From an uncultured SAR116 cluster alpha proteobacterium (GTDB taxonomy: Bacteria; Pseudomonadota; Alphaproteobacteria; Puniceispirillales; Puniceispirillaceae), in NCBI GenBank assembly GCA_902632595.1, contig CACPDC010000001.1, forward strand, positions 1-64,000: a stretch of 64,000 nucleotides of DNA. Reading direction: 5' to 3'. Within the stretch, counting starts at the first letter, position 1. The number at the start of each line of letters is the position of its first letter. The position numbers and the translations under genes are program-made. The notes beneath the pieces were generated by a model, which saw nothing but the letters and a program-made list of their open reading frames with translations, ran no database searches and had not been told where the DNA came from. This document shows, piece by piece, positions 1 through 9,126 of this stretch.

Positions 1-887
1 ATTTTTGGCCAGTGTTCTCGGGGTATTTGTTCGGCGTTCGCTAGTACATTCAAAACTTCCGGCACTAGTTTTCCTGTACTTCCTCCTGGGAAACCTCGTA
101 TAATTTCAAATTTTGCGGCATTTTTTGGGTTCGTTCCTGCTAAATCGATTAGTGTTTCGTCTCTAACTATTCTATTTTTGGGTATATTTTTTGAGATGGC
201 TCTTCTTTCCCGCCATGAAGCTAAAAATTTTAATCTATTTAAAAAATCAGACTTATAACTTCTTACCTTTATCTTTCTCCATGCATCTTCGGGGTTTGGA
301 TTATATAAAGACAATTGTGTTAAGGCGGTGATTTCATCATCAAGCCAACTAAGTCTATTGTTTTTGGTTAATTCGAGATGCATTATATGATAAATTTTCA
401 CTAAATGTATTACGTCATCAAGAGCATATTTTATTTGTCTATCGCTTAATGGTCTTGCTGACCAATCTGTAAATCGTGATGATTTATCGATTTCAATATC
501 GAGATAATGTTGAACTAATTTATCGTATCCTGCTTGGTCTCCCAGCCCAACAACCATAGCTGCTATTTGGGTATCAAAAACTGGGTTTGGAACATTGCCG
601 GTTAAATGCACAAAAATTTCTATATCCTGTCGCCCAGCATGAAAGACCTTTAGAATGGCGGTATTATTTAATAATTCGAAAAGTGGAGTAAGTTCTATGT
701 TTTCAGAGAGGGGATCAATTGCAAAATGATATTCCCCTGCTGCCAACTGGACGAGACATAATTGTGGATAATATGTAGATTCACGAATGAATTCTGTATC
801 AATAGCTACGGCGCTAAACTGACAAATATTGTTTATTGCACGTTCCAAGTCACCTGTCGTTGTGATAAGTTTAGGTAGATTATTCAT
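1..887 (-). CDS. rnd: Ribonuclease D, 3' end cut by window edge
   Basis: I translated this from the ATG at 887. About 295 residues fall in the window and the C-terminus lies beyond position 1. RNase D is a 3'-5' exoribonuclease of the DEDD family that trims tRNA 3' ends and other structured RNAs. The exonuclease motifs are all visible: DTEF near residue 30 (motif I), HAGRQDIE near residue 83 and DTQIA near residue 104 (motif II region), and YALDDV near residue 155 (motif III, DEDDy Tyr/Asp). An HRDC-like helical region follows. It is divergent from the EipB gene. The family assignment is secure; only the truncation is a limit. Confidence 0.95.
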   Translation of the reverse strand, partial: MNNLPKLITTTGDLERAINNICQFSAVAIDTEFIRESTYYPQLCLVQLAAGEYHFAIDPLSENIELTPLFELLNNTAILKVFHAGRQDIEIFVHLTGNVPNPVFDTQIAAMVVGLGDQAGYDKLVQHYLDIEIDKSSRFTDWSARPLSDRQIKYALDDVIHLVKIYHIMHLELTKNNRLSWLDDEITALTQLSLYNPNPEDAWRKIKVRSYKSDFLNRLKFLASWRERRAISKNIPKNRIVRDETLIDLAGTNPKNAAKFEIIRGFPGGSTGKLVPEVLNVLANAEQIPREHWPK

Positions 888-929
888 ACTAGATAATACA
901 AAAGATAGTGTTTTTAATGATAGTCGTCA

Positions 930-947
930 TCTTACCCAGTGGTAAGA
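930..947. promoter_or_regulatory. Inverted repeat between rnd and eipB
   Basis: Two perfect 7-bp arms (TCTTACC / GGTAAGA) flank a CAGT loop in the gap between two divergent genes, 43 bases before the RNase D start. No gene ends here on either strand, so an operator is more likely than a terminator. The binding protein is unknown. Confidence 0.35.
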
Positions 948-1062
948 ATTTATTTTTTTGGGTTTGTATTTACCTATTTTGGCTTTTTATTTGTCTTAAA
1001 GATTGGATTAATATATTTCTCCTGTAAAAGTAAGTTTTTCTTAAGATAATTAATAGGCTGCA

Positions 1063-2049
1063 ATGAAAGATATAGGAAATAAAGGTAGACCAAGTATGTG
1101 CTTCCAAAATACTATCTTTTTAGAGGTTGCAGATCAGGTGACGCAAAAGCTCTATTGTGGTAAAAAGGTAAACTTATTTTATGAACATTCATTAGAGGAA
1201 GATAAATTTTTGAAATTTACAAATCAGCTCAGCCGAATTATTGAGGCGCTTTTAATATTGACCTTTTTCCCAATGTTTTTGATAAATTTTATGATTGAAG
1301 AAGCTTATGGGTCGTCAACAATGGTCTCACACAAAGCAGATTACACACTCTCTATGGGCAAAAAAAATCAAAATGCTACAGTACAAGATGTTAAAGGAAA
1401 AATTTCCTTCACTTTAAAAGTTCTATGTGATGGTTACTCATTAAAAGAGGATTACGTATTCCAGTTTTTCTACGAAACAGGTGAAGATGTCACAATACTC
1501 TCTCATTCTGATTCTTGGGAACATGAAAATGGCCAGCTTTATAGTTTTGATGTGCGTGAACAAAACTCTTTCGAGCCCGAGAATTTATATACTGGATATG
1601 CAATTTTACCTCCTCAGAGTGACATTGCTGAAGCAAATTATGCGGGCGCCTTTGACGATAATTTGAAATTATCCAATGATATAATGTTTCCTATGACTTA
1701 CACTAGAGCCATTATTGATGCAGCTCTGCAGGGGAAAAAGTTTATGTCGGGTAAAATATTTGTGAATAGTACCCCGGAGGACGCTATCATGACCGCTACT
1801 GCTGCTATTGGCAAAAAAAAGCAATATAAGTCTGCTCTTCAGATAAATGGTGTAACGACTTCTTTTTATTGGCCAGTAGATGTTGCTTATTTTAGAGAGG
1901 ACGCAACAGAAGCTACTCCAGAATACCAAATTCAGATGGAGCTTCACGATAATGGGGTGGTAACCGATTTTCTAATTAATTATGGTGATTTTACTATTAA
2001 CGCTGATATTTCAAATGCAACTTTGATAGAAAATGTTGATTGTATGTAA
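1063..2049 (+). CDS. eipB: EipB family (DUF1849) cell-envelope integrity protein
   Basis: This is a periplasmic beta-rich protein of the DUF1849/EipB family, which supports envelope integrity in alphaproteobacteria such as Brucella. The family hallmark VSHKADYTL begins at residue 88, a conserved Cys (C122, LCDGY) follows, and there is a second Cys next to the C-terminus (C327). The two correspond to the disulfide pair known in the family. A hydrophobic stretch at about 60-77 ending in EEAYG looks like a signal peptide, which makes the first 50 residues unexpected. A TTG at 1210 with an AGAGGAAG box just upstream would start the protein right before the signal sequence and may be the true start. 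Function is by family; the start is uncertain. Confidence 0.8.
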   Translation: MKDIGNKGRPSMCFQNTIFLEVADQVTQKLYCGKKVNLFYEHSLEEDKFLKFTNQLSRIIEALLILTFFPMFLINFMIEEAYGSSTMVSHKADYTLSMGKKNQNATVQDVKGKISFTLKVLCDGYSLKEDYVFQFFYETGEDVTILSHSDSWEHENGQLYSFDVREQNSFEPENLYTGYAILPPQSDIAEANYAGAFDDNLKLSNDIMFPMTYTRAIIDAALQGKKFMSGKIFVNSTPEDAIMTATAAIGKKKQYKSALQINGVTTSFYWPVDVAYFREDATEATPEYQIQMELHDNGVVTDFLINYGDFTINADISNATLIENVDCM

Positions 2050-2086
2050 AATTTATTCATTTTTATCGCTTTCAAAAATATTAAAA

Positions 2087-2986
2087 TTATTGATTTGACT
2101 CGAATAAGAGTGCAGCGCCTCGAACCCCACTAGAATCGCCATATTTTGGCTTTAAAAGTTTCGTCTTTATATAATTAGAAAATACATATCCAGGCCATTT
2201 TCTCGGTATATTTTCATATAATCTGCATATATTTGAGAGACCGCCCCCTAAAATAATAACATCAGGATCAAGAATATTTATTATCATGGCAAGACCTCTC
2301 GCTATTCTATCTTCCAAAGCCTGAAGCACCGCCTCAGCAACAAAATCACCATTTTCACTATCTATTGCAATTTGATGACCGTCTTTTTTAACGGCAGCTA
2401 TGTGCTCATAATCTCTCGTTAGCGCTGTTCCTGATATAAAAGTTTCAAGACACCCTGTTTTTCCGCACCAGCAATCGTGATTGTCCAATTCATTTTCAAC
2501 AGGCCAAGGCAGGGGTGTGTGACCCCATTCTCCCGAGATACCGTTTACGCCGGAAACGAGTTGGCCATTAACAACAATTCCGCCGCCACAACCAGTTCCG
2601 ATAATGACCCCAAATACCACAGAAGACCCTTTCCCCGAACCTTCAAGTGCTTCCGAAAGGGCAAAGCAATTAGCATCATTAGCAAGGAGAACAGGGCGAT
2701 TTATTGAGGCTTGGAGATCTTTTTGAAAATTTTTTCCATTAAGATAGGTTGTGTTGGCTCCTTGGATCAACCCTGTTTCTTTTGATACGCTACCAGGCAT
2801 ACAAACCCCAACTGCACCGTAGAAACCGGTCTTTTCAGCAGATATATCCACGCTTTTTTTTATTGCATTCAGCAATGCTCTGTAATTACCAGGAGTATCT
2901 GTTCGTTCTCTGGATAAAAATTCCCCCTCAGCGGAAAGAATAGCGGTTTCAATTTTAGTTCCACCAACATCTATACCACAACGCAT
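2087..2986 (-). CDS. ROK family sugar kinase (fructokinase or N-acetylglucosamine kinase type)
   Basis: This 299-residue protein is an ATP-dependent hexose kinase of the ROK family. The phosphate-binding loop DVGGTKIE is at residues 6-13, the catalytic Asp is in NDAN (D104), and the ROK zinc site is present as H156 followed by CWCGKTGC (C172, C174, C179). A glycine-rich second phosphate motif (IGTGCGGGI) is at about 129-137. The length is normal for Mak or NagK. The sugar cannot be settled from sequence alone. It stands alone between eipB (convergent) and rpmG. Confidence 0.9.
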   Translation of the reverse strand: MRCGIDVGGTKIETAILSAEGEFLSRERTDTPGNYRALLNAIKKSVDISAEKTGFYGAVGVCMPGSVSKETGLIQGANTTYLNGKNFQKDLQASINRPVLLANDANCFALSEALEGSGKGSSVVFGVIIGTGCGGGIVVNGQLVSGVNGISGEWGHTPLPWPVENELDNHDCWCGKTGCLETFISGTALTRDYEHIAAVKKDGHQIAIDSENGDFVAEAVLQALEDRIARGLAMIINILDPDVIILGGGLSNICRLYENIPRKWPGYVFSNYIKTKLLKPKYGDSSGVRGAALLFESNQ

Positions 2987-3002
2987 AATTTTAAATTTTT
3001 AG

Positions 3003-3170
3003 TTATTTTATTTTTGATTCTTTAAAAAGCACATGCTTTCTTACTTTTGGGTCGTACTTCATTAGCTCCAATTTTTCTGGCTTTGTACGCGGATTCTTTT
3101 TAGTTACATAATAAAAACCGGTGTCGGCGGTGCTAACCAGTTTAATTTGAAGGGTTGCAGGCTTCGCCAT
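3003..3170 (-). CDS. rpmG: 50S ribosomal protein L33
   Basis: A 55-residue ORF starts [19 protein letters not shown] and contains the L33 core [21 protein letters not shown]. It is a small protein of the large ribosomal subunit near the E site. It has no Cys residues, so it is the zinc-independent form. It lies next to rnr, the usual alphaproteobacterial neighbourhood. Confidence 0.93.
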   Translation of the reverse strand: MAKPATLQIKLVSTADTGFYYVTKKNPRTKPEKLELMKYDPKVRKHVLFKESKIK

Positions 3171-3266
3171 AATATGTCTCTCTTAAAGGTTATTTTATGG
3201 GTGTAAAATGGTTCAAATATATAAATTTGTCAAGCTTATGTCACCATAGCCTTACTCAATTGAACA

Positions 3267-5507
3267 TTAACCTTTACGCCTTTTTGCATTTTTTTTCTTA
3301 AGTATTGAATTTTTTCTATTCGGTATTTTTTTGTTTTTTTTCTTGCTAGCGGGACTATCTATAGAGCCGCCTGTCATCCAAGATAGTGATATGTTACCGC
3401 TTACAACAGATATTTCAGCTACTACTGCTCGTAGAACATCACCAATTCTAAACTTCCAACCAGTATGTCTTCCTACAAGCTGCCTTTTTTTGTGATCCAA
3501 TATGTAAAAATCATCTGGCAAGGATTTTCTTGATATAAATCCCTCTGCTTGAGCGCTTACTATAGATACAAATAAGCCTGAAACGGTAACCCCAGTTATT
3601 ATTACTTCCTGTTCTGTGCCAAGCAAAGAGCTCAAAACGATATTAGCCATCCTATTGACGGCACACCTTTCGGCTTTTGCAGAGACCTGCTCAGTTTCGC
3701 TAATATGTCGGCACGTCTCTGAAATTAGTTCTTTGGACTCTTTAGCCATACCGTTGGAGCCAAGATTACATGCCGTTATGAGAGCGCGATGAACGAGTAA
3801 GTCAGAATAACGCCTTATGGGAGATGTAAAATGAGTGTATCGTTGTAGTCCGAGCCCATAATGTCCAATATTTTCAGTTGAATAGTTAGCGCGCGACTGA
3901 CAACGAAGAATTGCATTTTGCAAAAGGTCGTTATTTGGATGGTTTTCCTCCCACTTTTTCAAAAGAAGGTTAAATTGTTGAGGCGTGAAATATATCGAAT
4001 CTGGAAGCTTTATATCCATTTCATCCGAAAACGAAACTAATTCCGCTAGTTTGGCGGGGCTCGGTGGTTCATGAACTCTATATACACATGTTTTTTGTTT
4101 TTCCTCCAATGTTTCAGCTGCACAAATATTAGCAAGAACCATAAATTCTTCAATAAGCTCATTTGCTGGTTTTTGTTGACGGATCTCAATATCTATCGGG
4201 AACATTTCGGTGGAGAATTTAATTGAACGCTCGCTTAAAAGAAGTTCTAATGTTCCTCTTTTTCGACTTATTTCCTTTCGGCATTTATAAACGGCAAATA
4301 AATGATGTAATGTTCCATTGGGAAGACTTAATTGCCTTTCATCAAAAATACCTTCATATACTGACTGTACATTGTCATAAGTAAGTCTGGCGATTGACTT
4401 CATTATGCCTCTAATAAAACGATGTTTAGTTTTATTTCCCGTTGCATCAAGGTATATCTCAACTGCTAGACAGGCTCTCTCTTGATGTGGTTTAAGAGAA
4501 CATAAATCGTTAGATAAATTTTCGGGCAGCATTGGTAGCACTCTGCCTGGAAGATAGACTGTATTTCCACGCTTTTTGGCTTCCACATCTATTACGCTAT
4601 CCTCGCACACATAATGGCTAACATCCGCAATAGCAATCACAAGTCTCCAGCCACCATCTTGGGTTGGCTCAGCAAATACAGCATCGTCAAAGTCTTTAGC
4701 ATCGCCTCCATCAATGGTGATAAGATTTAATTTTGTTAAATCTTCTCTTTCAGAGTGCAATATAGGTTTTGGGATTAATGAGCTTTCTAAAACTTCATCG
4801 GGAAATATTTCTACTAGATTGAATTCGTCTATAGTCATTTGGAGTATAGATTGCGGGTTTGTTACATGGCCAATGATATTTGTCAGTTTTGCTTTTTTTA
4901 GATATTTATCAGATGTTTTGACAAACTCTGCTTTGATAAGTGCGCCGTCTTCAAGGTTTTTACAGTCTGCAATATCTACTAAGATTGGTTTGTGATTTCC
5001 TTTATTGGCATTTTCAATATACCATTTGTCGTTTGATTTAAAAGCTCGACCATATACATAGTTTTGATATTTATTTTTTGGTAGAATGCGAATTATTTCT
5101 GCTGTTTTTCGAATATCTTGTTTGTTTTTAATTCTTGCTAAAACATGATCTCCTGCGTTGGGGCTTTTACCTCTTTTTGACGACGTATTTATTTCTGCTT
5201 GAAATTCTTTATTTTTGAGTGATTGATTAACTAGTTTTGCGATTGCTATTCCATCTGTATCAATAGAGCTAATCTCCATAATACATAATTCAGGAATATT
5301 TGATTTCTCTCCTGTTTCCTGGGAATTATTGGGACTACTGCCTAAATCAATTAATAATTGTCTCAAAGCTGCTCTATCATTAGACGCAACACCAAAGACC
5401 CGTGCTATCTCTCGCAATTTAAGTGGTTTTGGGCTTGTTACTATTAGTTCTTGTAACTCTTGCTTAGAAGGTAATGATTTTTTGATATTTACCAAGTTAT
5501 GAATCAC
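3267..5507 (-). CDS. rnr: Ribonuclease R
   Basis: This 746-residue processive 3'-5' exoribonuclease of the RNB family degrades structured RNA. An N-terminal winged-helix region (about 15-60) and cold-shock domains come first. The RNB catalytic domain contains ITIDGGDAKDFDDAV, with the metal-binding aspartates at D266, D272, D274 and D275. HYGLGLQRYTHFTSPIRRYSD marks the end of the RNB domain. An S1 domain follows at about 640-720, and the protein ends in a Lys-rich basic tail typical of RNase R. It is downstream of topA on the same strand, as in many alphaproteobacteria. Confidence 0.96.
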   Translation of the reverse strand: MIHNLVNIKKSLPSKQELQELIVTSPKPLKLREIARVFGVASNDRAALRQLLIDLGSSPNNSQETGEKSNIPELCIMEISSIDTDGIAIAKLVNQSLKNKEFQAEINTSSKRGKSPNAGDHVLARIKNKQDIRKTAEIIRILPKNKYQNYVYGRAFKSNDKWYIENANKGNHKPILVDIADCKNLEDGALIKAEFVKTSDKYLKKAKLTNIIGHVTNPQSILQMTIDEFNLVEIFPDEVLESSLIPKPILHSEREDLTKLNLITIDGGDAKDFDDAVFAEPTQDGGWRLVIAIADVSHYVCEDSVIDVEAKKRGNTVYLPGRVLPMLPENLSNDLCSLKPHQERACLAVEIYLDATGNKTKHRFIRGIMKSIARLTYDNVQSVYEGIFDERQLSLPNGTLHHLFAVYKCRKEISRKRGTLELLLSERSIKFSTEMFPIDIEIRQQKPANELIEEFMVLANICAAETLEEKQKTCVYRVHEPPSPAKLAELVSFSDEMDIKLPDSIYFTPQQFNLLLKKWEENHPNNDLLQNAILRCQSRANYSTENIGHYGLGLQRYTHFTSPIRRYSDLLVHRALITACNLGSNGMAKESKELISETCRHISETEQVSAKAERCAVNRMANIVLSSLLGTEQEVIITGVTVSGLFVSIVSAQAEGFISRKSLPDDFYILDHKKRQLVGRHTGWKFRIGDVLRAVVAEISVVSGNISLSWMTGGSIDSPASKKKNKKIPNRKNSILKKKNAKRRKG

Positions 5508-5612
5508 TTTGTTACTGTTATTATTTTAATATCAACAAATTTGAAAGGGTAGAAATTGGATACACTAAATAAAAAGTCTAAAACAAATAGCATAAAAGAC
5601 TATTTTAACTCG

Positions 5613-8189
5613 TTAATTCTTTCTGGATTTGCTAACTTTTTTTTCTCCAGTAGACACCTTCTTAGTTGATTTTTTTCTCTTAGTTGAATTGGCATATTTC
5701 TCTTTTAAAAGTGCTATTGCCTGTTCTAAAGTTACATCACTCATTTCTGTACCCCGAGGTAACGAAGCACGCAGTTTTTTATGCTCAATGTAACTTCCGA
5801 AGCGTCCGCGTTTTAATTCAATTTCTCCGCCATTAGGATGCTCACCAAGCGTTCTTCCTGCTTTTAACTGCGCTGCAGCTAACAAATCAACCGCACGGTT
5901 GATACCGACAGATAAAACATCATCATCCGGGGTCAAGCTAACAAATTTACCTTGATGTTTTAGGAACGGACCATATCGACCTATTCCTGCTTGAATGAGC
6001 TGAGCGGACTCAGGGTGCAATCCAACGTCTCTTGGAAGTGAAAGTAGGGATATGGCCTGGTCTAAAGAAACTTGGTCAGCGATAGTTCCTTTTGGCAGCC
6101 CTGTTCGTTTTGGTTTTTTAATCTCTTCTCCGCCTTGCTGCACATACCAACCATATGGTCCCTTTTTTAGCCAAATTGGCATATTTGTGCTGGGGTCAAT
6201 TCCTAATTCAGTATTATCTTGTATTTGAGATGTATCCTCTGCAACTTGAGAGTCATGCACTTGTTTTGTATAACTACAATCTGGGTATTTAGAGCATCCA
6301 ATAAAAGGTCCATATTTGCTGAGTTTTAACTCAAGGTACCCTTCATTACACTTTGAGCAAACTCGATTTACATTTCCATTCTCATCAGGTTTGAAAAATA
6401 ATCTTTCAAGGTCATTGTCCAGAGCCGCCATAACATCTGGTACTGGTAAATCTTTTGTTGTATCTACATTCAATTTAAAATCATACCAGAATTGAGATAA
6501 TACTTGCTTCCAATCAAGCCTACCACCTGAAACATCATCAAGTTGGTTTTCAAGGCTAGCAGTGAAGTCGTATTGAACATATTTTTCAAAGAAATTTTCC
6601 AAGAAGGTGGATACAATTCTACCGCGATGTTCTGGAATAAATCGTTTTTGATCTTTGTGAACATACCCTCTTTTTTCCAATACTTGTAATATCGATGCAT
6701 AAGTAGAGGGTCTCCCAATTCCCAGTTCTTCAAGATTTTTCACTAGGCTCGCATCTGTAAAGCGAGGAGGTGGTTGTGTATAATGTTGTTCAGGTATAAC
6801 CTCCTCTTGCTCAAGCACTTCTCCTTTTTTTACTGACGGGAGAATAGTTTCTCCATCCTCTTCTTTAATATCTTGGTCACCTGTCTCGTCTTTACTTTCA
6901 AAATAAGCGCGTCTGAAACCATCGAAGATAATCACACTGCCATTGCTTCTGAGTTCTATCGAATTGTTTTGATTGGTGATTTTAACAGTTGTTTGATCAA
7001 GTTCTGCTGAAGCCATCTGACTTGCAACAGACCGTTTCCAAATAAGGTCGTATAATCGAAATTGGTCATAATCAAGATAGGGCTGAATATCTTGTGGATG
7101 CCTTTTAAAACTGGTTGGTCTGATAGCCTCATGTGCTTCCTGTGCGTTAGCTGCTTTAGTTTTGTAAAAGCGAGGCTTTTCAGGTAAATATTGGTTGCCA
7201 TAAATCGAAGCTATTTCATCGCGCAAAGCAAATATGGCCTCACTACTCATCTGTACGCCATCAGTTCTCATATAGGTGATCAATCCGGTTGTTTCACTCC
7301 CAACTTGGATGCCCTCATATAATCTCTGTGCAATTTGCATTGTTCTAGATGCAGAGAACCCTAGTTTACGTGAGGCCTCTTGTTGTAAAGTTGATGTAGT
7401 GAATGGTGCAGATGGTTGTCGTTTCGTTCGTTTTGTATCAACAGAAATAACAGTAAAAGATGTTTTGTTTATTCTTTCTTGGATCTCTTTTGAAGCTTGT
7501 TCTGAGGTGATGTCGAATTTGCCAACCTTGTTAAAATCTAGGCCAACAAGTCGAGCAATCAGGTGCTTATTATCTTGTGTTTTGAATTTGGTGTCTATTG
7601 ACCAATATTCTTGTGAGTGAAATGACTCAATTTCTGCTTCTCTATTGCAGATTAGGCGTAAGGCAACGGATTGCACTCTTCCTGCGGATTTAGCTCCAGG
7701 AAGTTTTCGCCACAATACTGGTGAAAGATTGAAACCAACTAAATAGTCTAATGCACGGCGAGCAAGGTAGGCATTTACAAGGTCATAGTTAATTTCTCTC
7801 GGTTTTTCCATCGCAGCCAAAATAGCTGTTTTGGTAACTTCATTAAAAACCACTCGTTCACTTGGAACATCTTTTAAGGCTTTTTTAGATTTGACAAGTT
7901 CCTGTACATGCCAACTTATGGCCTCTCCCTCACGGTCGGGGTCTGTAGCAAGAATTAATTTATCTGCCTTTGATAAGGCGTCCGTTATCTCTTTAACATG
8001 CTTATTAGATTTAGGGTCAGTTTGCCAACTCATTTCAAAGGAATGCTCAGGTAATACAGATCCATCCTTGGCGGGTAAGTCTCTGACATGACCATAGGAT
8101 GCTAAAACGGTGTAATCAGTACCCAGATATTTGTTAATTGTTTTCGCTTTAGCAGGAGATTCTACCACAACAACTTTCATTCTGATCAT
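5613..8189 (-). CDS. topA: DNA topoisomerase I (type IA)
   Basis: This 858-residue enzyme relaxes negative supercoils by single-strand passage. The TOPRIM domain begins VVVVESPAKAKTI and has the acidic cluster TDPDREGE (D83, D85, E87). The active-site Tyr is Y306 in ITYMRTD. One four-Cys zinc ribbon (CSKC...CSKYPDC) follows at about 625-655, then three C-terminal repeats of the KxGPYGxYV type, and a very basic Lys/Ser tail. Two start codons compete: the ATG at 8189 and the ATG at 8180, which gives MKVVVVESPAK, closer to the family start. Neither has a clear ribosome binding site. Confidence 0.96.
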   Translation of the reverse strand: MIRMKVVVVESPAKAKTINKYLGTDYTVLASYGHVRDLPAKDGSVLPEHSFEMSWQTDPKSNKHVKEITDALSKADKLILATDPDREGEAISWHVQELVKSKKALKDVPSERVVFNEVTKTAILAAMEKPREINYDLVNAYLARRALDYLVGFNLSPVLWRKLPGAKSAGRVQSVALRLICNREAEIESFHSQEYWSIDTKFKTQDNKHLIARLVGLDFNKVGKFDITSEQASKEIQERINKTSFTVISVDTKRTKRQPSAPFTTSTLQQEASRKLGFSASRTMQIAQRLYEGIQVGSETTGLITYMRTDGVQMSSEAIFALRDEIASIYGNQYLPEKPRFYKTKAANAQEAHEAIRPTSFKRHPQDIQPYLDYDQFRLYDLIWKRSVASQMASAELDQTTVKITNQNNSIELRSNGSVIIFDGFRRAYFESKDETGDQDIKEEDGETILPSVKKGEVLEQEEVIPEQHYTQPPPRFTDASLVKNLEELGIGRPSTYASILQVLEKRGYVHKDQKRFIPEHRGRIVSTFLENFFEKYVQYDFTASLENQLDDVSGGRLDWKQVLSQFWYDFKLNVDTTKDLPVPDVMAALDNDLERLFFKPDENGNVNRVCSKCNEGYLELKLSKYGPFIGCSKYPDCSYTKQVHDSQVAEDTSQIQDNTELGIDPSTNMPIWLKKGPYGWYVQQGGEEIKKPKRTGLPKGTIADQVSLDQAISLLSLPRDVGLHPESAQLIQAGIGRYGPFLKHQGKFVSLTPDDDVLSVGINRAVDLLAAAQLKAGRTLGEHPNGGEIELKRGRFGSYIEHKKLRASLPRGTEMSDVTLEQAIALLKEKYANSTKRKKSTKKVSTGEKKVSKSRKN

Positions 8190-8461
8190 CCAATATAATT
8201 GAAAAAAAAAAAAGATTTTTAAAAACGTAAAGGTTTTAGCACGATAAACTTAGAAAACATTAGATAGTCTATAAAGTAAAACTTCCAAGCTCGTATCTAA
8301 AATTTTATGAGCAGACAAATGACACTAGTTGAACGTTTCGTCAATATCATTTGGCATTGGTGCTGTATTTTTTACTGCAAAATCTAAAATTTTTATAATT
8401 TCAATCAGCAAAGATAAAACCTTAAAGCAACAATAAGTGACAAAGAAACATAATTTTTTTG
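8190..8461. other. Intergenic gap between topA and plsY, no dprA
   Basis: These 272 bases are AT-rich with no ORF that I can support on either strand. In many alphaproteobacteria dprA lies between plsY and topA; I see neither the gene nor a recognisable remnant of it here. A poly-A run (8202-8213 on the plus strand) reads as poly-T upstream of topA. The promoter of topA-rnr is probably in this gap. Confidence 0.5.
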
Positions 8462-9082
8462 TTACTCATCCCGACCTCTTTTTTGACTCTGAAAGATTTT
8501 ATTTTCATTTCCAGTTAATAACCGTTTGATGTTTTCGATATGTCGCAAAAAGACAACAAAGCTTATTAATAGAATCGTAACTGAGACGTCAGTTTTTTCC
8601 GATAAAACAGCGAATATGCTTGTTGAAAAAAATGCAATTAGTGCTGATAGTGATGAATATTTAAATAAAAAAGCAATAGTAATCCAGGTAACAATAAATA
8701 ACATTCCAGAACCAGGGGATAGAATGGCAATTATGCCTAGACCAGTTGCGACACCCTTACCTCCAGAAAATTTCAACCAAATTGGATAGCAATGACCAAC
8801 AACAGCACTAAAGCCGACTATACCTAAATAAAAATCTGCCAGATAAAATTCGATTATATATATACTCAGTGCGCCCTTTGCTGCATCAAGAAAAAGTGTA
8901 ATTACAGCAAGCGATTTCCGCCCTGTCCTGAGGACATTTGTTGCTCCAATATTCCCAGAACCAATTTTTCTAATATCACCTTCACCGGCAACTTTTGTTA
9001 ATATTAAGCCAAAAGGGATGCTTCCAAAAAAATAACCAAAAAGTAGTGCAATTAATATGTCAAAATTCATTATAAAGCTCAT
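8462..9082 (-). CDS. plsY: Acyl-phosphate:glycerol-3-phosphate acyltransferase
   Basis: This 206-residue inner-membrane enzyme makes lysophosphatidic acid from acyl-phosphate and glycerol-3-phosphate, the first acylation in phospholipid synthesis. About five hydrophobic helices are visible. The three family motifs are present: GSIPFG near residue 21, GSGNIGATNVLRTG near residue 42, and GHCYPIWLKFSGGKGVATG near residue 95. It is downstream of pyrC on the same strand with a 44-base gap. A second ATG four codons in (9070) is also possible as the start. Confidence 0.95.
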   Translation of the reverse strand: MSFIMNFDILIALLFGYFFGSIPFGLILTKVAGEGDIRKIGSGNIGATNVLRTGRKSLAVITLFLDAAKGALSIYIIEFYLADFYLGIVGFSAVVGHCYPIWLKFSGGKGVATGLGIIAILSPGSGMLFIVTWITIAFLFKYSSLSALIAFFSTSIFAVLSEKTDVSVTILLISFVVFLRHIENIKRLLTGNENKIFQSQKRGRDE

Positions 9083-9126
9083 TTTATTATCAAAAAAGGA
9101 TTTAGAACTGAATATTTGTTCAATAC

